The notes beneath the pieces were generated by a model. The model was not told the DNA's origin. It saw nothing but the letters and a program-made list of their open reading frames with translations, and did no database searches. Shown piece after piece: positions 1 to 11,600 of a stretch of 64,000 nucleotides of DNA (positions are counted from its first letter, which is position 1; each line of letters starts with the position of its first letter). The DNA is taken from assembly GCF_018364065.1 (NCBI RefSeq), contig NZ_JAGZMO010000010.1:1-64000 (forward strand), in the 5' to 3' direction. The translations under genes were made by a program, and so were the position numbers. This stretch comes from Veillonella sp. (GTDB lineage Bacteria > Bacillota > Negativicutes > Veillonellales > Veillonellaceae).

Positions 1-705
1 TACACCGGCGTTAACCATGTTTTCGCCACCGCCGTAAGAAGTACCTACGCTAACCATTGTATCACCGTTTGGACGGTAGAACGCACCTAACGCTACGGCG
101 TTAGCACCTTTGTAGTTACCTACACCGGCGGATACTTCCCATTTAGCTTCAGGGCTGAATTCCAATGGATGTAAAGCTGCGAGTGCGGCTGCACCGGCAC
201 CTACACGGTCAACACGGTTGTCCAAGTTGTTAATGCGGTTATTCATTTGGCCCATGCCGTTGTCAATGCTGCTGATTGCACGATCAAATTGACCTTTGTT
301 AATTGCATCAGTTGCATTTACACCATCGCCAACGTTCTGGATTACATTACCACCCATGCTTACGTTATTGTTTTGGATAGTAATTCCATTAGTACCATCG
401 TCGTTTTTAATCGTTAAACCACTGTTGTTGATAGTTGTATTACCGGTTGTTACGGAACCTGTGTTTACAGAGCTATCGTTGATGATAGTCTGGTTATCAC
501 CGGAGCCGATGGTAATGTTGTTAGCTACTTCGATGCTGTTAAGACCTTTAATGTCTTTGGACAATTTAATGTCGAAACCGGATCCGTCGCTGTTATTTAC
601 AACACCGATGTTGTTATCGGACAAGTTGTTTGCATCAGCGCCGCCTTTAAGTTTCATAGCATCTGTATTCTTACGAGTTACCTGATTAGCTTCCCCGCTG
701 TCGCT
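1..705. repeat. Paralogous block shared with 5856-6565 (adhesin C-terminal coding end)
   Basis: The stalk end and YadA anchor of the first adhesin aligns base by base, with an offset of 5855 and small indels, with the same part of the second adhesin. For example, the bases at 181 onward match those at 6036 onward with few changes. This long near-identical direct repeat in tandem genes is a natural substrate for recombination or gene conversion. The block is at least 700 bases and is cut by the window edge. Confidence 0.8.
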
Positions 706-3700
706 TTCGAATACACGGCTGGAAGATTTAACAGCTGTGTCGATGTCATCAATCTTCTTGGAAATGCTGTCAGCTACGTCTTTCAACTGACCTTCAGTTG
801 CTGCACGATTTTCAACGATACCTTTGTTTGCAGGATCCCATGTTGTGTTATCAAGGCCGGTAAGGAACTGACCGTTCTGGGAATCAGTAGTGCCATCAGC
901 TTTTGTGCCGACTACATTGCTCTGGTTCCCCATTACGATACCGCCATTAGCAGCGTCACCGATAGTTACCTGACCGTTAGTACCGTCAACAACTACTTTG
1001 TTAGCACCGTCGCCGGCAGTAACTGTAGCTGCATCACCATTGATATTAACCTGTTTAGCTGCATCAGTGTCAGAACCTAAAGTAATGTTGTTTTCCAAGG
1101 ATACTTTAGTACCGGTGCCATCAGCGTTTACTTCAACACTAATATTTTTACCGGCAATCACTTTATTAGCAGTTACATTGGAATTAATAGTGTCATATAC
1201 AGATTTCAACTGATCTTCAGTTGCTGCACGGCCACTTACATAACCGTTAGCCGTTGGATTCCAAGTTGTGTTTGTTAAACCTGTAATGTAGTTACCTTCT
1301 TCAGCAACGCCATTGGAGTTCTTTACAGACTGTTTTGCAATGTAAATTCCTTCGCCTTCAGTAGATCCACCTACACGAACGCTGTTAAGTGCGTTCAAGT
1401 CTTTAGACAATTTAACCTGTAAGGTGTCATCAGCGGATTTTACAACACCAATGTTGCCGTCAGTTAAATTGTCGCTCGCTGCACCACCGGTAATGTTGAG
1501 TTTCTGACCATTACCGCGGGTAATTGCATTCTGATCATCGCCGGCAAACTGTAATGTTGTTTTGCCTGCTTCTTCAGCTGCACTAGCAACTTGTTTCAAC
1601 TGAGCTACGTTTACAGCATCAGTATCATTTGTACCGGCTGCTACGTTAGTGATCTGACGAGTTAAGCCTGTAGCGCTGTCACCTACGGATACAGCAGCAC
1701 CGGTTGCCTGCCAAGTGGACACTAACTTATTCATTTCAGTTTGGTCAGCACTTAAGGAATTTTGAGCTGCAGTCAATTCAGTTTGTTTTGCATCAATCTG
1801 ATCTTGAAGGTCAAAGTATTCATTGGACCATCTGCTGTATTGGCTCTGTTGCTGTTTTAAATCAGCAATATCAGAGTTTAACGTGCTAACTGTGCTGTTG
1901 CTCGACTCAATGGAAGATTTAAGGGCATCATACTGCGTCTTATTAAGAGCACCAATGCTATCAGTATCAGTGATTTGACCCAATGGATCATAGCCGATAG
2001 CGCCTTTATCTACTGTTGCAAGGGAATTTGCACCAAGAGCTACACCGCCATCGTAGGATACATTCGTATTTCGACCGATAGCAACTGCATTATTAACAGT
2101 TGTTGTAGTTCCTGTATCAGCAGAACCAATGATAACGTTGTTATTAACGCCTGTTAACGTACGGTTATCACCAATTACTACAGCAGTCTTAGTATCTGAT
2201 ACTGTATTGTTGATACCTGTAATCGTTACGTTATCTACATTAGTCGCTGTATTTTTGTAACCTGTCACAGAGTTATACTGAGCAATGTCGGCACTTGTAC
2301 CGGTAACGGTATTATTTACACCGATAATCGCTGTGTTCTGAGTGTAGTCTGCAGTATTACCGCCACCAACAGCTAAGGTAGAACCGCCGCCACCGGAGCT
2401 TTGAATGCCCTTACGCAATGCATCAGCCATTTCATCAACAGTCAACGTGCTGGTTAATGTGTCAATGCCGCTAATGGATTGTACAGAGTTGGTAATTTTA
2501 TTGCCTGCACCGTAAATCAATGCACCATTAGCATTTTCAGCAATATTGCCTACACCAACGATACTGTTAGCGATACCGCTGGCACCGCTGTAGCCGGCAG
2601 AGCGAATGCTGTTCAAGGAACCAACTACGTTAGCGCCGAAGTTTTGAGAGCCATAAAGAAGGCTGTTGAAACCGCCGGCACCGGTGAAGTTACCGGTCAT
2701 TACAGAGTACGCACCGAGCATACTGCCTAATGCACCTTTATTGTAGGAGTTGGAACCGATTGTGGTCATACCTACAAGGTTTGCCTGAGACTGGTCGTTG
2801 ATTTCAGAACCGCCCATAGTGTAGCCCTTCATAGTGTGAGAGCCGATTTGAACACTGCCTGTACGAGCATATGCATTCGCACCGATAGCGATACCGCCCG
2901 GGGATTTGTCAGGATCAATTGGAAGGTCACTAGCGGATGTGTAGTTATCCGGAGTGAAGCTTAATGCTCTATCCTGTTTACCACTACCATTCAATACAGT
3001 GGCACCTTTACCCATAGCAATACTTGTTAAGTTAAGACCGTTAGTAGTAACGACTGCGTTTTCACCGATCGCAATACTGCCTGTGCCGGTGTCTCTATTA
3101 CCACCATTACCCAGCACACGAGCATTTGTACCGATAGCCACGGAATTGTTGGTCTGAGCACTAGCAGCTACACCGGCAGCCAATGCATTAGAACCGGTAG
3201 CACCGTTATTGTTGTAGTTGCCGGCTGTAGTATCAGTGGAGTTAACACTGTAGAAATGAGTTTTATTAGCATTAATTGTATTTGTTAAATTTGTAATATC
3301 TGTGGAGGACGCAATGCCGTCTACAGTAACAGTACCACCGTCATTACGAGTCAGTGTCAATGTGTTACCACTTAACGATGCACTTGTTACATAGGCGTTC
3401 TTGATACCTGTTACTTCAACAGTTTTACCTGTAGAATCAGTCAATACCAAGGTACCATCAGTACCGGCGTAGGAGATTGTGCCGCTAGCCAATGTTGTAT
3501 TAGTGTCAGTAGCTGTAATCTTATAAGTAGTAGAACCGTCATTTTCAGTAGCAGACGTAATGGTTACATTTTCACCTGCGTCTAAATTCACTTTAGAAGC
3601 TTTGAGCTGTGCTACGTTAACAGCATCAGTGTCCTGCATACCGGCTGCAACGCCTGTAATCTGACGAGTTGCAGTAGCTGCACCGCCATCAGTAGGAACA

Positions 3701-4995
3701 CCTACGGAAACAGCGCCTAATGTGGACTGCCAAGTTGCGGATGTATCTGTAGATGCCGCTTTAGTTCTAGGGTTATAACCGGCTACACCGGATGCTACGC
3801 TGGCTACAGAGTCGGAACCTAAGGCCACACCACCATTAACCGTTACATTGGCATTGCTACCGATAGCCACAGCATCACTGGCAGTTGTTGCTAACGCGGA
3901 ATCAGCAGAACCGATTACAACTGTATCAGCCAAGTTAGACAATGTTCTATTAGTACCAACAACAATTGTATTGTCTATATTAGTCGCCGTGTTGTTAAAG
4001 CCGGTTACAGAGTTGTACTGGCTGATGTTACTGCTTGTGCCTTTAACAGTATTGTTTACACCAATAATCGAAGTTTTCTGCGTGTAGTCAGCTGTATTAC
4101 CACCACCGATTGCAAGTGTGGCACCACCACTTTGAGAGTTCTTAATGCTAGTCATCAAAGTTGTCTGCAATTCTTTAGCAGATGCACCGCCACTGGATGG
4201 AGCAGAAATCGCTGTAATAGAGTTTGTAATTTCATTGCCCGCACCGAAGATTAATGCACCATTAGAGTTAGCTGTTCTGTTTGCCGTACCAATAACACTG
4301 CTTGCTACGCCGGAGTAGTTGGATGAAGAGGTAGCGGATTCAATGCTGTTCAAAGAACCATAGATGTTAGCACCAAAGTTTTTAGCTGCTTTCGGTCCGT
4401 CAAAAAGACCGGCAAAACCACCAAGACCTTGGTAATCAGATGTTGCAATGGAATAGGAACCATTTACTGTGGAAAAAGAACCTGAGTTGTAAGCGTTCGC
4501 ACCAAGCGTAGTGGAATTGATGTATAACGATTTAGCACGCACACCTGTATTAGAGGAACCGTCAACTGTAACATCACCAAGAGCACCTACATACTTGTGG
4601 TCGCCAATCATAACGCTGCCGGAACGAGCATAGGTATTCTGACCAATGGCAATACCGGCTGCCAACTGAGTTAAATCGGTTTGACCAAAGGTAAACGTTT
4701 TTTCCTGATTACCATACATATTCTCAACATAGGCATCATTACCGATAGCAATACTACCTACCTGGTTAACATAGTTGCTAGTTTTGGACCCGTCACCAAC
4801 TTTAATATCGGAAACCGCTTCAACTGTACCAATTCCGGATGCGGAAATTAATGCAACAACAGCTAAGGCTGTAGCCATGGAAACGTATTTAGTTACGCTT
4901 CCGGATTCAGATTTGCCGTGGCGTTTTGCTAATTCGGACACTACCACATAACTATTTTTTACTTTACTCCAAATTACTTTATACTGCTTATTCAT
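1..4995 (-). CDS. Trimeric autotransporter adhesin (YadA-like), C-terminus cut by window edge
   Basis: A surface adhesin of the type V secretion class, expected to form a homotrimer anchored in the outer membrane. The frame is open from the ATG at 4995 to the window edge, 1665 codons. The N-terminus has the extended signal-peptide motif of these proteins (MNKQYKVIWSK, then YVVVSELAK) followed by a hydrophobic stretch. The body carries YadA head-type repeats (SIAIG, SVMIG, GNNT-like motifs), several DAVNVAQLK neck motifs and one predicted coiled-coil insert encoded around 1730-1940. The edge falls inside the YadA anchor (GAFYRPNGDTM, then GGGENMVNAGV), so only the last strand and tail, roughly 60 residues, are missing. 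A ribosome-binding site AGGAGG lies 8 bases before the ATG. The last ~700 bases are closely similar to the same part of the next adhesin gene. The ligand cannot be read from the sequence. Confidence 0.93.
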   Translation of the reverse strand, partial: MNKQYKVIWSKVKNSYVVVSELAKRHGKSESGSVTKYVSMATALAVVALISASGIGTVEAVSDIKVGDGSKTSNYVNQVGSIAIGNDAYVENMYGNQEKTFTFGQTDLTQLAAGIAIGQNTYARSGSVMIGDHKYVGALGDVTVDGSSNTGVRAKSLYINSTTLGANAYNSGSFSTVNGSYSIATSDYQGLGGFAGLFDGPKAAKNFGANIYGSLNSIESATSSSNYSGVASSVIGTANRTANSNGALIFGAGNEITNSITAISAPSSGGASAKELQTTLMTSIKNSQSGGATLAIGGGNTADYTQKTSIIGVNNTVKGTSSNISQYNSVTGFNNTATNIDNTIVVGTNRTLSNLADTVVIGSADSALATTASDAVAIGSNANVTVNGGVALGSDSVASVASGVAGYNPRTKAASTDTSATWQSTLGAVSVGVPTDGGAATATRQITGVAAGMQDTDAVNVAQLKASKVNLDAGENVTITSATENDGSTTYKITATDTNTTLASGTISYAGTDGTLVLTDSTGKTVEVTGIKNAYVTSASLSGNTLTLTRNDGGTVTVDGIASSTDITNLTNTINANKTHFYSVNSTDTTAGNYNNNGATGSNALAAGVAASAQTNNSVAIGTNARVLGNGGNRDTGTGSIAIGENAVVTTNGLNLTSIAMGKGATVLNGSGKQDRALSFTPDNYTSASDLPIDPDKSPGGIAIGANAYARTGSVQIGSHTMKGYTMGGSEINDQSQANLVGMTTIGSNSYNKGALGSMLGAYSVMTGNFTGAGGFNSLLYGSQNFGANVVGSLNSIRSAGYSGASGIANSIVGVGNIAENANGALIYGAGNKITNSVQSISGIDTLTSTLTVDEMADALRKGIQSSGGGGSTLAVGGGNTADYTQNTAIIGVNNTVTGTSADIAQYNSVTGYKNTATNVDNVTITGINNTVSDTKTAVVIGDNRTLTGVNNNVIIGSADTGTTTTVNNAVAIGRNTNVSYDGGVALGANSLATVDKGAIGYDPLGQITDTDSIGALNKTQYDALKSSIESSNSTVSTLNSDIADLKQQQSQYSRWSNEYFDLQDQIDAKQTELTAAQNSLSADQTEMNKLVSTWQATGAAVSVGDSATGLTRQITNVAAGTNDTDAVNVAQLKQVASAAEEAGKTTLQFAGDDQNAITRGNGQKLNITGGAASDNLTDGNIGVVKSADDTLQVKLSKDLNALNSVRVGGSTEGEGIYIAKQSVKNSNGVAEEGNYITGLTNTTWNPTANGYVSGRAATEDQLKSVYDTINSNVTANKVIAGKNISVEVNADGTGTKVSLENNITLGSDTDAAKQVNINGDAATVTAGDGANKVVVDGTNGQVTIGDAANGGIVMGNQSNVVGTKADGTTDSQNGQFLTGLDNTTWDPANKGIVENRAATEGQLKDVADSISKKIDDIDTAVKSSSRVFESDSGEANQVTRKNTDAMKLKGGADANNLSDNNIGVVNNSDGSGFDIKLSKDIKGLNSIEVANNITIGSGDNQTIINDSSVNTGSVTTGNTTINNSGLTIKNDDGTNGITIQNNNVSMGGNVIQNVGDGVNATDAINKGQFDRAISSIDNGMGQMNNRINNLDNRVDRVGAGAAALAALHPLEFSPEAKWEVSAGVGNYKGANAVALGAFYRPNGDTMVSVGTSYGGGENMVNAGV

Positions 4996-5064
4996 TAGCA
5001 GAACCTCCTAAGATTCGAGCTTTCACACAATACTCACTTAAGTTCATTTAAAAATCACACAATC

Positions 5065-5091
5065 AAGAGATTTTGAAAACGATAATCTCTT
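5065..5091 (-). promoter_or_regulatory. Stem-loop at the 5' end of the adhesin leader
   Basis: AAGAGATT at 5065-5072 and AATCTCTT at 5084-5091 are perfect 8-base inverted arms around an 11-base loop. It lies just downstream of the predicted transcription start, so it would form the 5' end of the mRNA. Such 5' hairpins often stabilise transcripts; a regulatory role is inference. Confidence 0.45.
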
Positions 5092-5106
5092 TTATTAACT
5101 CAGCTT

Positions 5107-5135
5107 ATTGTATAGGTTATATCGATAACTGTCAA
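5107..5135 (-). promoter_or_regulatory. Sigma-70/A promoter of the first adhesin gene
   Basis: On the minus strand TTGACA (5130-5135) and TACAAT (5107-5112) are separated by exactly 17 bases. The predicted transcript starts near 5100, giving a leader of about 100 bases before the ATG at 4995. The -35 is a perfect consensus and the -10 has one mismatch. Confidence 0.8.
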
Positions 5136-5542
5136 TCATATCGAATAAACTAAATGTGTATTTTTCACAAAAATTTCATTTAATTCACTCTTTATTCAAT
5201 TTTGATATAATTAAGACATCGCCAAAATTTTGATTTTATTCCTCATCTATCCCCTAAAAATCTCACTTTTTTATCAATTTTCGCAGTATTTTAATATTAC
5301 ATTTCATCATTATTACAAATTATCATTTTATAAATAACAATTTGTATTGTAATCCTTCTTCATTTTAAAATCAGATTTAATTTCATAAAAATATTTTATA
5401 AATTATCTCCAGCCCTTCGAAAATTTATTTTATATACGAAAATCACCAACTCATTCTTTCCTCATGCATTTTTACTCATATGATTATCGTTCATTTTATC
5501 CAATCATCGCTTTATTCAAATAATTATCATTTTATTCAACAC

Positions 5543-5582
5543 AAAAAGGAGCTGCAGCGACCTAAGTCGCCACAGCTCCTTT
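5543..5582 (-). terminator. Intrinsic terminator of the giant adhesin gene
   Basis: AAAGGAGCTG and CAGCTCCTTT form the outer stem and GCGAC/GTCGC the inner stem. Read on the minus strand the hairpin is followed by a run of T. It lies about 100 bases after the stop codon at 5682. Confidence 0.85.
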
Positions 5583-5681
5583 CTATTTGTCTCTATTCAG
5601 TTGTTAGTCCGTTCATATAACCGGTTCATTTTTTATCCTTACCGGCATAAGCCACTAAGTGTTCTAAAACTGAAGGTTATA

Positions 5682-8600
5682 TTATCGGCTGCTGATTAAC
5701 GTATTAACGAGTCTTGTTAATTCTTCAATACGTTCATCTTGCGATGCAAGACGTTCGTTTTGATCAGCTACTACTGCTTTCAAATCAGTAATTTCTTGAG
5801 CCATTACCTTCTTAGAAGGATAGTTCTGGGTTTCACCATCACCAACACGCAAGGTTACACCGGCGTTGATCATGTTTTCACCACCGCCTAAGGAAGTTCC
5901 AACGCTGAACATTGTGTCGCCGTTTGGACGATAGAACGCACCTAATGCTACGGCACTCGCGCCTTTGTAGTTACCTACACCGGCGGAAACTTCCCATTTA
6001 GCTTCAGGGCTGAATTCTAATGGATGCAATGCTGCGAGAGCGGCTGCACCGGCACCAACGCGGTCAACACGATTATCCAGTTTGTTGATTCGGTTGTTCA
6101 TTTGACCCATGCCGTTGTCAATGCTGCTGATAGCGCGGTCAAATTGACCTTTGTTAATTGCATCAGTTGCATTTACACCGTCGCCAACGTTCTGAACTAC
6201 ATTACCACCCATGCTGATGTTGTTGTTTTCGATAGTAATGTTCTTCGTAGGATCTTCGTTCTTAATCGTTAACCCACCATTGTTAATCGTTGTGTTACCT
6301 GTAGTTACAGAACCAGTATTGATAGTGTCGCCTTCGATAGTAGTCTGTTTATCACCGATACCAATCTTAACGCTATTGTTTACTTGAATAGTGTTAATAT
6401 CTTTGATGTCTTTAGCCAACTTGATGTCAAAACCAGTCTTATCGCTGTTATTTACAACGCCGATGTTTCCATCAGACAATTCACCGGTAGCGCCGCCTTT
6501 GAGTTTCATTGGATCTGTATTCTTAACAGTTACTAAGCTACCTGCATCAGCTCCACTGTCACTTTCGAATACACGGCTGGAAGATTTAACAGCTGTGTCG
6601 ATGTTGCTGATTTGGTCGGCAATATCTTTCAACTGACCTTCAGTAGCTGCACGGTCGGCTACATAACCTTCACCGGTTGGATCCCAAGTAGTGTTATCAA
6701 GGCCTGTAATGTATTTACCAGTTTGAGCTGTGCCATCAGTTTCAGTACCATCAGCACCTACAACTTTTGGTGTAACTGTTTGGTTGCCGATAGAAATTGC
6801 ACCTTTCGTAGTATCGCCAACTGTTACAAGGCCGCTGTTACCATCTACAGTTACCTTGTTATCTCCAGTACCTGCAGTAATCGTGGAGTTAGTACCATCA
6901 ATAGCGACTTGGTTAGAGCCACCATCACCGGCTGTGATTGTGCCGTTTGTACCACTAATAGCTACGTTCTTACCAGATGCATCACCAAGAGTGATATCAT
7001 CTTTCAATGCTACCTGAGTACCTGCACCATTCGCAAGCTCAGTTACAGTAATATTCTTACCTTCAACGACTTTATTGGCTTTTACAGTGGAGTTAATTGT
7101 ATTATATACAGATTGTAATTGATCTTCAGTAGCTGCACGACCACTTACGATACCATCCGTCGTAGGATTCCAAGTCGTATTAGTTAAACCTGTGATGAAC
7201 AATCCATCTTCAGTTTTATTCGTAGTAGTTTTAACACCGGTCTGGTTAGCAATGTAGATGCCTTGACCTTCAACAGAACCACCAACACGAACACTGTTAA
7301 GGTCGTTCAAGTTTTTAGCCAATCTTACTTTTAAGCCACTGTCGCTTGCTACAACACCGATATTATCTACGGTAGTAAGTTGATCTGCATCAGTGATACC
7401 ACCGGTAATCGATAATGTTTCATTCAGTTTCTTGGAAACTGTTACGTCTGCAGTATCGCCAGTGAAATTCAAACCATCATCCAATGTTGCCACTTCATGT
7501 GGAGTGCCATCTTCATCTGTATAAACAACACGAGTAAATCCGTCTTTACCATCAAGACCGTTAGACCCGTCTTTTACGATAATGTTGGCACTTGCATTCT
7601 TACCGTCAGCACCTGCTGAACCAGGTTCACCGATAATAGTAACGCTACCGGCTTCGCCGTTTTTACCATCTGCACCAGGAGTACCGGCTACAAGGTTATT
7701 ACTCATCTTCAAGTCATAAACCTTCTGACCGTCAACATCTTTCACAGCCATAGTAAGGTTGCCGGTTCCGATGTAGCTGCCTAAAGCACCATCAGCGCCT
7801 GCAGTTGGAGCATTGCCATTTAAGGTAACTTCAGTATGTTTTGCACCTTTAATAGCACTATTCAACTGACTTACGTTAACAGCATCAGTATCAGCTGTAC
7901 CGGCTGCTACGTTAGTAATCTTCTGGTTGCCATTGTCGAGGCCTGTGCTGGATAATTTAACACCGTTATTGAAGGAGATGCTACCGTCAGCCATTGTGAG
8001 ATCTTTAGCCAACTTAACAGTTAAACCGCCATCAGCCTTAGCAACAACACCGATGTTATTATCTGAAAGTTTTGTTTCGTCTGTGATACCACCGGTAATA
8101 GATAAGGTCGAATTCAATTTCTTAGCAATTGTTACGCCTGCCGTATCGCCTGTAAAGTTCAAACCATCATCCAATGTTGCAATGTTATTAACAACAAACG
8201 GATTTCCTGCATTTTGCGTAATGGTTAATGTATGATCCTCCAAATCAACATCCGTTACATAAGTATCCTGGAGCCCAGTAACTTTTACCGGATTTGCAAC
8301 ATCAGTTGTAGTCAACGTGATTGTCCCTGCACCCGTAGATTTATCATAGGTAGCCGTACCACCGGTTACCTTGGTATCAATAGCATTTACCGTATAAGTA
8401 GTACCATCATCTGTTTTCACAGTGTTAAGTTTTACATTCTCACCTTCAACTACAGTTACTTTGTTAGCGTTCAACTGAGATACGTTAACTGCATCGGTAG
8501 GGTTCACACCATTAGCTACATTAGTAATTGTTTTACTACCTGCATCAATACCTGTTGTAGTAACGGATGGCCCATTAGTGATTGTCAAGCCTGTTGTACC

Positions 8601-11600
8601 AAGGGCCACTGCATCACCAACTGCAACACTATTTAAGCCTGTAAGATCTTTAGATAATTTAACTTTCAATGCAGTATCGCCGTCTTTTACCACACCGATA
8701 TTACCATCTGTTAAGTTACTGCTAGCTGCACCGCCGGTAATATTGAGGACATCATTATTGCCTCGGGAAATTTCAGCTGTCTTATCATCACCGGTAAATT
8801 TCAGAGTTGTATTACCGGCATCGGAAGCTGCCTGCGCAACTTTTTTCAACTGTGCCACGTTAACCGCATCAGTATCTTCCATACCGGCTGCAACGCCTGT
8901 AATTTGACGAGTAACATTATTAGCAGCATCACCTACAGATACGGCAGCCGCTGTAGATTTCCATGTTGCTGTTGTATTTGTAGATGCCTTTTCAGTCTCT
9001 ACATCATAACCTGCAACACCTGCATCAACACTTGCTACAGAACCGGAACCTAACGCTACACCATTAGCCACCGTTACATTTGCATTATGGCCAATCACAG
9101 TTGCATCGGCTACTGTTGTTGCCATAGTTCTATCTGCCGAACCAAGGATTACGCTATTGGAAGCACTTGTTAATTGTCTGCTATCACCAAGAACAATTGC
9201 TTTATTGGTATTAGTCACAGTGTTACCGCTACCGATAATTGTAACATTATTAACGTTAGTACCTGTATTCATATACCCGTCAAGCATGTTAAGCTTACTT
9301 TCATTACCTTCAGTACCTGTCAAAGTATTCCCTACCCCAACCACTTTAGAAAGTAATGCATAGTCAGCCGTATTAGCTCCGCCTACAGCAAGAACTGCAC
9401 CACCGCTAGTTTTTACCATATCGCTTAAGGCCGTAATCATATCATCTGTATCACCAGAATCAATAGCTTTCTGCATACCACTAGCTAAAGGCCCTACAGT
9501 AGTCATATCTACCGGACGATACGAGTTTGTAATCTTATTACCTGCCCCCATAATTAATGCGGCATTGGCATTTTCTGTTTTATTAGCTACACCGACAATA
9601 CTATTGGCCACGCCATCAAAGGTTGTTCCGGATTGTGCTCCTACAACGTTGAAGGAACCGTATACAGAAGCCGTAGCGCCTTGGAAACCAACGCTCATAC
9701 CATTTTCGCCATTGCCTTCAATACGAGAGAATGCCCCGGTTACTGTTGATGCCGAACCATAGGCCGATGCTGCCGGTCCTGCAGCTATCGACATTCCGGC
9801 TTTAGCCCCTGTATTATCATAGTTTGCTACAGTACTACCTCTATCATTTACACTGTAGTAATGAGTTGCGCTGGACGCTACTTCATCACTTGTAGCCAAA
9901 GCACTTAAATCTACTTCATAGTTCTTCTTAGTATCGTTCTGCACAAATTTAATTTTCTTACTGTTAGCGTCATAAGTGCCACTAGTAGTGTAGGTGTCTT
10001 TTGATGCAACTGTATACGTTGTAGCGCCATCATCAGCAGTAGTAGGTGTAACTGTAACATTATCATTGCCTGCTACTACTGTTACTTTATTCGCATTCAA
10101 CTGAGATACGTTAACTGCATCAGTAGGGTTCACACCATTAGCTACATTAGTAATTGTTTTACTACCTGCATCAATGCCTGTAGTAGTAACAGATGGACCA
10201 TTAGTGATAGTCAAGCCGGTTGTACCAAGGGTTACTACATCACCAACTGCAACACTATTCAAACCAGTAAGATCCTTAGATAATTTAACTTTCAGTGCAG
10301 TATCGCCGTCTTTTACAACACCGATGTTACCATCGGTTAAGTTACTGCTAGCTGCACCGCCAGTAATATTGAGGACATCATTATTACCTCGGGAAATTTC
10401 AGCTGTTGTATCATCACCGGTAAACTTCAACGTTGTATTACCGGCATCGGAAGCTGCCTGGGCAACTTTTTTCAACTGTGCCACGTTAACAGCATCAGTA
10501 TCTTCCATACCTGCTGCAACACCTGTAATCTGGCGAGTAATATTATTAGCTGTATCACCTACGGAGACAGCAGCTGCTGTAGATTTCCATGTTGCTGTTG
10601 TATTTGTAGATGCCTTTTCAGTCTCTACATCATAGCCTGCAACACCTGCATCAACACTTGCTACAGAACCAGAGCCTAAGGCAACGCCATTAGCTACGGT
10701 CACATTGGCATTATGACCAATAGCAGTCGCATCAGCCACCGTTGTTGCCATAGTTCTATCTGCTGAACCAAGGATTACACTATTGGAAGCACTTGTTAAT
10801 TGTCTACTATCACCAAGAACAATTGCTTTATTGGTATTAGTCACAGTATTACCGCTACCGATAATTGTAACATTATTAACATTAGTACCTGTATTCATAT
10901 ACCCGTCAAGCATATTAAGCTTACTTTCATTACCTTCAGTACCTGTCAAAGTATTCCCTACCCCAACCACTTTAGAAAGTAATGCATAGTCAGCCGTATT
11001 AGCTCCACCTACAGCAAGAACTGCACCACCGCTAGTTTTTACCATATCGCTTAAGGCCGTAATCATATCATCCGTATCACCAGAATCAATAGCTTTCTGC
11101 ATGCCACTAGCTAAAGGCCCTACAGTAGTCATGTCTACCGGACGATACGAGTTTGTAATCTTATTACCGGCCCCCATAATTAATGCGGCATTGGCATTTT
11201 CTGTTTTATTAGCTACACCGACAATACTGTTGGCTACGCCATCAAAGGTTGTTCCGGATTGTGCACCTACAACGTTGAAGGAACCGTATACAGAAGCCGT
11301 AGCACCTTGGAAACCAACACTCATACCATTTTCGCCATTACCTTCAATACGAGAGAATGCCCCAGTTACTGTTGATGCCGAACCATAAGCCGATGCTGCC
11401 GGTCCTGCAGCTAAGGACATGCCACCTTTAGCTCCTTTATTATCATAGTTGGCAACAGTATTGCCTCTATCATTTACACTATAATAATGTGTCTCACTAT
11501 TAGCCACATCATCTTTTGTAGCCAAACCTTTTATAATAACAGCACCCTTGTCATTTCGAGTAAGTGTTAATGTTCCATCCGCACTCAATGAACCTTCTGT

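Larger units (their letters stand above)
4996..5681. other. AT-rich spacer between the two adhesin genes
   Basis: Spacer of 686 bases holding the promoter and leader hairpin of the first adhesin and the terminator of the second. The remainder, about 5140-5540, is very AT-rich with no convincing reading frame, RNA gene or repeat seen on either strand. Confidence 0.7.

Noticed and set aside
1..4995. Possible frameshift or broken first adhesin
   Set aside because: The frame from the start at 4995 and the frame of the anchor at the window edge agree, 1665 codons apart, and the segments I translated are continuous. Treated as intact but cut by the window.
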